The translations under genes were made by a program, and so were the position numbers. From Flagellimonas sp. 389 (GTDB taxonomy: Bacteria; Bacteroidota; Bacteroidia; Flavobacteriales; Flavobacteriaceae): a DNA stretch of 64,000 nt. The notes under the pieces were generated by a model, which worked only from the letters and a program-made list of their open reading frames with translations, did no database searches and was not told where the DNA came from. The stretch lies in assembly GCF_018449435.1 (NCBI RefSeq), contig NZ_JAHCMU010000022.1:1-64000 (forward strand), in the 5' to 3' direction. How positions within the stretch are numbered: position 1 is the first letter of the stretch; each line of letters starts with the position of its first letter. Shown here piece by piece: positions 1 through 6,506 of this stretch.

Positions 1-2
1 AG

Positions 3-527
3 TTGACACAATACGGCAACGTGACCATGGCCCTCAAAGGCACAAGACCGGACGGTGTTCCCTTTGAGGACAGCGCGAACTTTAAGTTTACGCCCGTTAC
101 CCTCCAAAATGAAGATGGTTCATACAGTACATTGACGATAACTGAAATCGGTAATGGCTTACGGTACGGGTTTGAGTTAACGCGTTTTTTGAGTGCGCCC
201 GATGATGTATATCAAGATGCACATTTGTATTTTTTCATCCAAATCGATAATCTGGGCGAGCCTGAGGAGGAATTTGGTTTTATTGAGTTTGTAATAAATA
301 ATTATGCCGTGATCGGCGACGATAACAAGTACTTTATTATGAATGATGTATTTAATTTTGCCGAAGTTCCAGAGTCGGAGTTTTCCAATTTTGTCTTTGA
401 TCCCGAAACCTACAACCTAACCTTTTCGTATAATTTTATGGTTGACGAAGAGAACAATAGTTCCAGTAATCCCATTGAAATTTCCGGTGAGGCAAATGTT
501 TTTGTAAAAGAGTTGGTCGAGGAGTGA
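3..527 (+). CDS. C-terminal part of an unrecognised protein (5' end outside window)
   Basis: An open frame is already running at the first bases and ends at TGA 525-527. The TTG at position 3 is the first possible start but lacks visible upstream context, so the gene is probably cut by the window edge. The 174 visible residues are acidic and rich in aromatic and beta-strand-forming residues (for example HLYFFIQID and NLTFSYNFMVDEE), which suits a beta-sandwich secreted or surface protein. No motif, lipobox or signal peptide is visible in this part and I do not recognise the family. An imperfect hairpin follows about 50 bases after the stop. Confidence 0.6.
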   Translation: MTQYGNVTMALKGTRPDGVPFEDSANFKFTPVTLQNEDGSYSTLTITEIGNGLRYGFELTRFLSAPDDVYQDAHLYFFIQIDNLGEPEEEFGFIEFVINNYAVIGDDNKYFIMNDVFNFAEVPESEFSNFVFDPETYNLTFSYNFMVDEENNSSSNPIEISGEANVFVKELVEE

Positions 528-575
528 TACCATACCAATTTTTAGCATTCAAAAAGCTTATTTTGCATTAGAGAG

Positions 576-612
576 GAGAGGGCATCGCAAAAAAGATGTC
601 CTTTTCTCTTTT
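576..612 (+). terminator. Imperfect hairpin terminator after the first gene
   Basis: GAGAGGGCATC (576-586) can pair with GATGTCC (595-601) and TCTC (605-608), with a small T bulge, and is followed by a short T-rich tract. It lies about 50 bases after the stop at 527. The stem contains a G-U pair and a bulge, so it is only a moderate terminator candidate. Confidence 0.4.
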
Positions 613-639
613 AGAGATGTAATGTCAAAGTTTCTTCAT

Positions 640-706
640 CCGTCAATTCATATGCCCTATCCGTCAATTTTACCTCCTTTTAAAAATTGGACTTGGCTAT
701 ATTATG
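640..706 (+). promoter_or_regulatory. LytTR-type direct-repeat operator plus -7 element
   Basis: CCGTCAATT occurs at 640-648 and again at 661-669, a direct repeat with a 21-bp period (two helical turns), as bound by LytTR-domain regulators. A -7-like element TATATTAT begins at 698, exactly 29 bp after the second repeat, and the start codon of the downstream secreted protein is at 749. The same layout recurs at 42916 and 46514, which makes chance unlikely. The identity of the regulator is inferred only from repeat geometry; no LytTR gene is in this window. Confidence 0.65.
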
Positions 707-748
707 CCGTGAAGTGGTTTACACTTCTATAACTAAAAAACAAGTACT

Positions 749-1276
749 ATGAATCAAATTAAAAAATTAAAACTCATCCTTTGTTTATTCTTTATTTTCT
801 CAGTTTCCAACCTTTCAGCACAGCGGTTGGAGTTTGAATCTGTAGAAAGAAGGGACGGAACCGCTTTTTTCGCAATTGACAAAACTACAGGTCAAATCTC
901 ATTTATGCTCGATCACGGTTCCCAAGCAGGTAATTGGAAAAATTATGGCGGCACCATTAAGAGAAACCCATCAGCGAAAAACTTAACCTTTTATACGCTC
1001 AAGAGAAGTGAGGGAACAGCTTTTTTCGGCATGGATGGTAGTACGGGACAAGTATATTATATGCTGGACTATGGATCAAATGCAGGTAATTGGGAAAGTT
1101 ATGGAGGTACATTGCCAAGTTCAGGTAAAGGCCATGTGCGCTTTCAGGCAGCTACTCGCGACGAGGGCTCTGCTTTTTATGCCATGGACGGGGATACGGG
1201 ACAAGTTTATTTTATGTTAGATTACGGGTCAAACGCAGGGAACTGGAAAAGTTATGGAGGAACTATTCCTAAATAG
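749..1276 (+). CDS. Secreted protein with three tandem ~50-residue repeats
   Basis: The 175-residue product starts with a clear signal peptide (MNQIKKLKLILCLFFIFS, cleavage probably after LSAQ near residue 25). The mature part is three tandem copies of a unit of about 50 residues built around G(T/S)AF(F/Y)xxD, TGQ(I/V)xxMLD and GNWxxYGG, at roughly residues 34-66, 90-122 and 139-172. I do not recognise the family; the repeats look like short beta-hairpin modules that may stack. Its promoter carries the LytTR-type direct repeat at 640-669, so it is probably switched on by a dedicated regulator together with the genes at 43027 and 46623. Function unknown; export beyond the inner membrane is inferred. 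Confidence 0.85.
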   Translation: MNQIKKLKLILCLFFIFSVSNLSAQRLEFESVERRDGTAFFAIDKTTGQISFMLDHGSQAGNWKNYGGTIKRNPSAKNLTFYTLKRSEGTAFFGMDGSTGQVYYMLDYGSNAGNWESYGGTLPSSGKGHVRFQAATRDEGSAFYAMDGDTGQVYFMLDYGSNAGNWKSYGGTIPK

Positions 1277-1537
1277 GAGTTCTATAAACTGTATCAAAAA
1301 AACCTTGGTCTAAAACAGTCGTCAACAATGAATAAAGCATGTTAAAACGTGCCTTGTTCAAACCAACTGTTTGCCGATGATGGAGTTCTTTGGAAGTATT
1401 GGACAAAACTTACTTTTAGCATAAAAAACCGGGAAGTGTTTTAAGAATGGACTAAAGCATATATAGCAAAGCCAAAATAACATGTTTCATTGAATGCAAG
1501 ACCGTTCTTGTTGAATGTGGACTAGAAAATCGCTAAA
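1277..1537. other. Non-coding stretch before a decayed gene
   Basis: No open frame of useful length, hairpin terminator or repeat is recognisable here. It precedes a DinB-family gene remnant and may itself be degraded sequence, but I can see no homology in any frame. Confidence 0.4.
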
Positions 1538-1743
1538 ATGACTAAAGGTGAACAATTGGCAAGATTACTTAGAAAGTTATTTTTAACCGGAGCTTGGATT
1601 GGAAAACTGACATATGAGCAACTCATCAGAATTTCGTTGATGAAAAATACGGAAGTTATTCGCAAAATATTTATAGAATGATAGAGCACGGTTACTATCA
1701 TTTAGGACAAGTTATATTGATTAAAAAAATGATCAACCAATAA
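1538..1743 (+). pseudogene. Decayed DinB/DUF1572-family gene (internal deletion and frameshift)
   Basis: ATG at 1538 opens a frame whose start (MTKGEQLARLLRKLFLTGAW, continuing to about 1632) looks like the N-terminus of flavobacterial DinB-like proteins (about 150 residues when complete). From 1633 a different frame reads FVDEKYGSYSQNIYRMIEHG followed by YYHLGQVILIKKMINQ and stops at TAA 1741-1743. That is the characteristic C-terminal end of the same family, with the H-x-x-Y-H-x-G-Q-I signature. Roughly 85 central residues are missing and the two ends are out of frame, so the gene is a remnant. Family assignment is from recognised motifs, not from a search. Confidence 0.65.
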
Positions 1744-1903
1744 AATACTAAATAATTAACAACCCCTATTACAAAACTTATCGTCAAAAACTAAAAAAAA
1801 AGACTTTTTGACAAATATCCTATCCCGCTACAAATTACCTTTAATGTTCTTTTTTCAAAAGCCTATACATACTGGCAGTTGACAAGCATAGAACAAAGAG
1901 AAA

Positions 1904-3073
1904 ATGACGAGAGAAGGATTTATAAAAATCTTTGGAATGTTGGGGCTTGGCACTCCACTTCTTGAAACTTTAGCATTCCAAAACAATCAAAAAAAAACCA
2001 GTTTTTCGGGAAATGTAGTTATCGTAGGAGCGGGAGCTGCCGGTTTATCTGCAGGATATTTGTTGAAAAAACAAGGAATTGATTTCACCATTCTTGAAGC
2101 CAGCCCAGTTCATGGCGGAAGAATGAAAACGGACAATAGTTTTGCAGATTTCCCCATTCCGCTCGGTGCTGAATGGACAGTAGCAAATACAGGATATATG
2201 GACCAATTGGTCGGCAACAAAACGGTTTCTTCAAAAATCAGTACTGTTGGGTACAACCAAAACCAAGCCTATGGCGTTTGGTACAATAACAAACTGATTT
2301 TTGGTGACTTGGGCACACTCAACTACAGAAAATTTCTAAAAAGCTCTTGGCTCACTGTTTTTGAAGAGCACATTGTTCCTGCCATCACAGAAGACATCCG
2401 TTATGAAACACCAATTGAATCAATACATTATTCGGATGAAACGATTCTTTTAAAAACCGCAATTTCTGAGTTTAAAGCAAATCGTGTTGTCGTTACCGCC
2501 CCAGTATCGCTATTGCAAAACAAGAAAATACAATTCAAGCCCCAATTGCCAAAAAAGAAGCTAAACGCTATCAATAACTTGGTGGTTTGGGATGGCTTTA
2601 AAGCCTTTATAGAGTTTAAGGAAAAGTTTTACCCGGCTTTCGTGGACTTCCTAATTCATCCAAAAACAGATGGACAGTTATCTTACTACGATGCATCCTA
2701 TGGACAAAAAACAAACAAAAATATCCTTGGTTTGTTTTCTGTTGGGAAACCTGCCAAGAAATACAATCAACTAACCGATTTAGAATTAAAAAACTACATA
2801 TTGGCCGAGCTGGACAAGATTTTTGATGGTCAGGCCACATCAAATTATATTAAACATATCAAACAAGATTGGTCCAAGGAACCTTATGCAAGAGGAGCGT
2901 ATATAAACGACCATGCAGACCCCAAAACCGTTGCTATAGTACAGGAATCCGTTGATGAAAAACTATTTTTTGCGGGAGATTGCTATACCAATGGAAACGA
3001 CTGGGGAAATGTCCATAATGCAATAGAGTCGGCCCAGCAATGTGTACAAGAGATTTTAGAAAACTATAGTTAA
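1904..3073 (+). CDS. Flavin-dependent amine oxidase-like oxidoreductase
   Basis: A 389-residue FAD enzyme of the monoamine oxidase / protoporphyrinogen oxidase superfamily. The dinucleotide-binding loop VVIVGAGAAGLSAGYLL lies at residues 38-54, followed by the acidic ribose-binding residue in FTILEAS and the GGR motif (HGGRMKT) near residue 71. The C-terminal FAD motif LFFAGDCYTNGNDWGNVHNA is near residues 350-370. The N-terminus (TREGFIKIFGMLGLGTP) resembles a Tat signal in which the second Arg of the twin-arginine pair is missing, so export is doubtful. The substrate cannot be read from sequence. The small secreted protein at 3083 follows after 9 bases and is likely co-transcribed. Confidence 0.8.
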   Translation: MTREGFIKIFGMLGLGTPLLETLAFQNNQKKTSFSGNVVIVGAGAAGLSAGYLLKKQGIDFTILEASPVHGGRMKTDNSFADFPIPLGAEWTVANTGYMDQLVGNKTVSSKISTVGYNQNQAYGVWYNNKLIFGDLGTLNYRKFLKSSWLTVFEEHIVPAITEDIRYETPIESIHYSDETILLKTAISEFKANRVVVTAPVSLLQNKKIQFKPQLPKKKLNAINNLVVWDGFKAFIEFKEKFYPAFVDFLIHPKTDGQLSYYDASYGQKTNKNILGLFSVGKPAKKYNQLTDLELKNYILAELDKIFDGQATSNYIKHIKQDWSKEPYARGAYINDHADPKTVAIVQESVDEKLFFAGDCYTNGNDWGNVHNAIESAQQCVQEILENYS

Positions 3074-3082
3074 AAAAGTAGA

Positions 3083-3460
3083 ATGAAAAAACTTTGTTTG
3101 TTACTACTGCTGTGTATCGTAAGTGGTATTCATGCACAGAAATTTGAGAAGGAAAACCTCTACCGTACTTGGTACTTGGACAAATATTCAGATGCGGAAG
3201 CATACTATAAACCTTCAAAAAAGGAAATTGGGGATTACTTTACCTTCAATAAAGATATGACCTATAGTATAAAATCTGAAGACGAACTGAGTTCGGGAAC
3301 TTGGATGTTCAATACCAACGGCAATTATATTGAACTAAAAGAAAAAGCTGGGGATACCGAGAAACTACATCTGTACTTTCTTTCAAAAAAATCCTTGGTT
3401 TTTGGTTATGATACCGATGAATATAGGATTTGGGAAGCACACTATGTTTCATGCAACTAA
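3083..3460 (+). CDS. Small secreted lipocalin-like protein
   Basis: A 125-residue protein with a signal peptide (MKKLCLLLLLCIVSGIHAQ, cleaved near residue 19). The mature part has alternating beta-strand patterns with YRTWYLDKY near the start and FTFNKDMTYSIKSEDELSSG and GTWMFNTNGNYIELK in the middle. This is the lipocalin-like/DUF4923-type pattern of small Bacteroidota periplasmic proteins (W...TF..D.T......GTW). It sits 9 bases after the amine oxidase and 9 bases before the next secreted protein, which suggests a small operon. Ligand and function are unknown. Confidence 0.7.
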   Translation: MKKLCLLLLLCIVSGIHAQKFEKENLYRTWYLDKYSDAEAYYKPSKKEIGDYFTFNKDMTYSIKSEDELSSGTWMFNTNGNYIELKEKAGDTEKLHLYFLSKKSLVFGYDTDEYRIWEAHYVSCN

Positions 3461-3469
3461 ATACTTCAT

Positions 3470-4537
3470 ATGAAATCAATAGTTGTACTACTCATATCTT
3501 TCATAGTACTTTTTAAATCACAGGCGCAGGAAATCATTCATCTAAAAACCGTTCCTTTTGAATTGGGAAGTAGCTCAATTTATGTAGAAGAAGTCTTTGA
3601 TGAACGTGAAGAACAAACGTTAGGGGAGCACAAAAATTTGAACGGAGATACGGTAACACTTCATTTAAACAAAGGTGCTGCCGAAGCTGTCAAAGATTTT
3701 TATGATACTTCTTTATTGCCTATTGGTAAGCCAATCCACATTAAAATAAAGGCATTGAACGTACAGGAGTCGCACAGGCGCATGAACAAAGGTATCGTCA
3801 AAGTGGCTAGGGCTCATGTAGAATTATGGTTCTTTGAAAAGAACGGAAACGCACTGACCAAGGTTTTTAGCATACAACATAACGAAGATGAAGTTTTTGG
3901 TCTGTCCAAAAAACAGCGACTGCGAGATACCCATGAAAAAAGAATACGAGCGGCACTCGAATATTGTATGCAAGCTTTTTTAAATAACTACAATAAAACA
4001 GCATCCAAACCACTTGCAAATCATTTTAAGCCTCCTACTAAGGGTTACAAAGTAGAAGAAAGACTTGGCCAGTGGTTCAATCTAATCACAGCAAAAGGAA
4101 TGCGAAGTACTTATTTTGAAGGGTACGGCATTAGCTATACAGGTTTTGTGGACAGTAAAAGAGGTTTGATAAAGCCCTATGAAACCTCTTTCGAGGTTAC
4201 TTGGACACGACCCGGCGTAGCGGAAGACAATGGGTACAGGGAGGTAAACTCCTTTGTGCTACGCCCTGAACTGTATTTTTTTTATAAAAAGATTGTTACC
4301 GGGGTGTATGCATCCGCTAGTGCGAACATCCCTATTGGTTATGAAACACTGGAAGACTTAGATGGTGACAATTCCTTTAACTTTATAATCGGTGCCGGTG
4401 CAAGTCAAGGAATCAGAATTATCCCTTGGAAAAAAAATGGACTTGTTCTTGGAGTCGATTTCTTTCAACAGTTCGAAACTTCAAAGGTATTTAGAACCGA
4501 TTTTGGTTTTGAACTGGTTTTAGGAGTAAATTTTTAA
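3470..4537 (+). CDS. Secreted protein of unknown function
   Basis: A 355-residue protein with an N-terminal signal peptide (MKSIVVLLISFIVLFKSQAQ). Residues about 20-180 form a mixed alpha/beta region. The C-terminal half (about 200-355) has alternating hydrophobic strands rich in Tyr and Phe (PELYFFYKKIVTGVYASAS, FELVLGVNF at the end), compatible with a small beta-barrel or outer-membrane-associated domain. The terminal Phe is typical of outer-membrane proteins. It is co-directional with both neighbours at short spacing. I do not recognise the family. Confidence 0.75.
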   Translation: MKSIVVLLISFIVLFKSQAQEIIHLKTVPFELGSSSIYVEEVFDEREEQTLGEHKNLNGDTVTLHLNKGAAEAVKDFYDTSLLPIGKPIHIKIKALNVQESHRRMNKGIVKVARAHVELWFFEKNGNALTKVFSIQHNEDEVFGLSKKQRLRDTHEKRIRAALEYCMQAFLNNYNKTASKPLANHFKPPTKGYKVEERLGQWFNLITAKGMRSTYFEGYGISYTGFVDSKRGLIKPYETSFEVTWTRPGVAEDNGYREVNSFVLRPELYFFYKKIVTGVYASASANIPIGYETLEDLDGDNSFNFIIGAGASQGIRIIPWKKNGLVLGVDFFQQFETSKVFRTDFGFELVLGVNF

Positions 4538-4563
4538 TCACATAATACAAATAAATACAGCCA

Positions 4564-5568
4564 ATGTATCATCCAAGATTATACGGAGATTTCTACGATA
4601 TGGGTTTTAAATATGGGAAGCTGCTCTATGACAAAGCAAACTTTTCCATCCCTGCCATTAGTAAAGAGAAAATGGAATTTGGATTACAATCATATGATGA
4701 ACTAAAGTTTTTTTATCCTGAAGTGGTGGAAGAAATAGAAGGCTTTGCACAAGGAATAAAAGATAGCCCAGAAAAACTAGGGGCGTTTCTATTAAGCCTT
4801 GGAATTTTTGATACTACAGGCCAATGCAGCGTATTCGCATTCAAAAACAGTGATTCAACTATTATTGGCAGAAATTATGATATGCTCTTTGCATTCAAAA
4901 AATTTACGGAGAGCAGTTTAATTGCACCAACAAACAAATACTCATACATCAGCCAATCCGATGTGTTTATAGGCCGCTCGGATGGAATTAATGAAAAAGG
5001 TCTGTCTATTGCAATGTCTTTTGTAAATGGCACTAAGGTTCAGCCCGGCATAAGTTTTCATTTTGTAGTTAGAAAAGTGCTTGAAAATTGCAGTACCACC
5101 AAAGAAGCCATAGCGCTCATACAAAAGACCAAGGTATCTTCTGCAAATAATTTTCTTGTAGCGGATAGCTCTGGTGATATTGCAGTAGTGGAATCTGCAC
5201 CACAGCAAAGTAATATTCTACGACCAAAAAAAGACGAGAATTTTATGTTTGTTACCAATCAATTCACTTCTCCAATTATGAAAGTTTTTGACAAAGGCGG
5301 AGTTGTATGGAGCATGAGTTCGGAAAGATATGAAGGACTGCAAAATGCACTTAAGCATACAGTAGAAATGGATTTGGCGAAAGCAAAGGAGATACTTTCG
5401 GATAAATGTGTGTGTCTGGATTTAAAGAAGGAAAAATTCGGGACAATATGGTCGGTTGTGGCAAACCTGAACGAACTAAAGATTGAAAGAGCGGAAGGCA
5501 AACCCAAGCTTACAAACTACAAACCTGAAACCAGATTGGATTGGTGGTTGAAAAAGAACAGGAAGTAG
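4564..5568 (+). CDS. C45/choloylglycine-hydrolase-like autoproteolytic amidohydrolase
   Basis: A 334-residue protein of the Ntn-hydrolase group that includes acyl-CoA:6-aminopenicillanate acyltransferase (peptidase family C45) and linear amide C-N hydrolases. The candidate nucleophile is Cys88 in TTGQCSVFAF, followed by the family motif GRNYDM near residue 102 and SDGINEKGLSIAMSF around residues 139-153. In this fold the nucleophile Cys is exposed by autocatalytic cleavage before it. No signal peptide is seen, so it is probably cytoplasmic. The natural substrate is unknown; relatives cleave bile salts, N-acyl homoserine lactones, penicillins or ceramides. Just after the stop begins the heptameric array 5574-5622. 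Confidence 0.75.
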   Translation: MYHPRLYGDFYDMGFKYGKLLYDKANFSIPAISKEKMEFGLQSYDELKFFYPEVVEEIEGFAQGIKDSPEKLGAFLLSLGIFDTTGQCSVFAFKNSDSTIIGRNYDMLFAFKKFTESSLIAPTNKYSYISQSDVFIGRSDGINEKGLSIAMSFVNGTKVQPGISFHFVVRKVLENCSTTKEAIALIQKTKVSSANNFLVADSSGDIAVVESAPQQSNILRPKKDENFMFVTNQFTSPIMKVFDKGGVVWSMSSERYEGLQNALKHTVEMDLAKAKEILSDKCVCLDLKKEKFGTIWSVVANLNELKIERAEGKPKLTNYKPETRLDWWLKKNRK

Positions 5569-5573
5569 ACGGA

Positions 5574-5622
5574 TGTCAGAGGTCAGAGGTCAGAGGTCAG
5601 AGGTCGGAGGTCGGAGGTCGGA
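5574..5622. repeat. Heptameric tandem repeat (GGTCAGA/GGTCGGA)
   Basis: Seven consecutive 7-bp units: TGTCAGA, three GGTCAGA, then three GGTCGGA, beginning six bases after the stop codon of the upstream gene. The sequence-pure blocks suggest expansion by slippage after a single A-to-G change. It does not encode anything in this position. Confidence 0.9.
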
Positions 5623-5692
5623 AAGTAGAAAACGAAAATCAAAAGAATAAATAAACCTTAAAACTCTATCCTTCAATATTTTACCTTTATCC

Positions 5693-5776
5693 AAGTCCTA
5701 AGCCCTAAGTCCTAAGTCCTAAGTCCTAAGTCCTAAGTCCTAAGTCCTAAGTCCTAAGTCCTAAGTCCTAAGTCCT
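5693..5776. repeat. Heptameric tandem repeat (AAGTCCT x12)
   Basis: Twelve contiguous 7-bp units from 5693 to 5776; eleven are AAGTCCT and the second is AAGCCCT. The array ends 12 bases from the stop of the minus-strand gene at 5788. Its unit is unrelated to the array 70 bp away, yet the period is the same. Confidence 0.95.
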
Positions 5777-5787
5777 AAGCAAAAAAA

Positions 5788-6312
5788 TTATTTACTCCGT
5801 TCCCCCACAAATTGGTCGCTCTTGTTTTTAAAAAGCACATTAAAAGTGGTCAAACTACCATAAATACGGGTAATGTATTGTTGTAAATCTACCTTTTCTT
5901 GGTCATCCAGATTTTTACTGCTGTTTATTTTCTGTTCCATAACACGAATACGGTCACGTACCATTACTATTTTATGAAAGAACGTGTCAATGGGCATTTC
6001 TTTATTTGCCATAGCATCACCAGGTTCCAGGATGAGTTTTCCACCACGCCACTTGTCTGCAATGGCTACTTTCTCTCCAACATCGCTCCATTTTTGCAAA
6101 ATAGTCACCAAGGAACGTTCCACATCAAAAAAACTAACCGTGTCAACTTCGTCCTCTACACTTTCGATTACTTCAAATTCTGAATCTATATCGATAGTTT
6201 CCAGTCCATTCTCTAAAAAAGTGACCCAATAGTGTTTAGAAGAAACGTTGGTAACCACTCCTTTTCCATATTCCGGATGTTCAATGCGAGAACCTATTCC
6301 CAATAATTTCAT
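5788..6312 (-). CDS. Conserved protein with N-terminal Tudor/CarD-like module
   Basis: A 174-residue cytoplasmic protein. Residues about 5-48 (GIGSRIEHPEYGKGVVTNV and the following strands) match the small SH3/Tudor-like module found in CarD and at the C-terminus of UvrD/PcrA helicases (compare VNHTRFGRGKVLKIEG in the helicase gene at 23647). The remainder is helical and charged, with VDLQQYITRIYGSLTTFNVL near the end. The module usually contacts RNA polymerase or nucleic acid, so a transcription- or repair-linked role is plausible but inferred. It is divergent from uvrA across a 194-bp gap, which could hold both promoters. Confidence 0.7.
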   Translation of the reverse strand: MKLLGIGSRIEHPEYGKGVVTNVSSKHYWVTFLENGLETIDIDSEFEVIESVEDEVDTVSFFDVERSLVTILQKWSDVGEKVAIADKWRGGKLILEPGDAMANKEMPIDTFFHKIVMVRDRIRVMEQKINSSKNLDDQEKVDLQQYITRIYGSLTTFNVLFKNKSDQFVGERSK

Positions 6313-6506
6313 ACGTTACAATTTAAATTTATGAGCTTAATTATTTTTCACAACTAAGCGATGGACTATCGTATTTACGATTTAAAAACCGCCTTCAAAA
6401 CGAAGCATCAATTAAACAATTCAAAAATAAGACATCAATTAACAAAAACGAAACAGGAAGCTGCTTCCATTTTAAGATTCAAAACCTTATTTTAGCATCT
6501 TGTGCT

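Noticed and set aside
1008..1220. 70-codon frame inside the triple-repeat gene
   Set aside because: It is the shifted reading of the tandem repeats at 749-1276 and has no start context or family.
5574..5776. CRISPR array
   Set aside because: Units are 7 bp, contiguous and without spacers; no cas genes are present.
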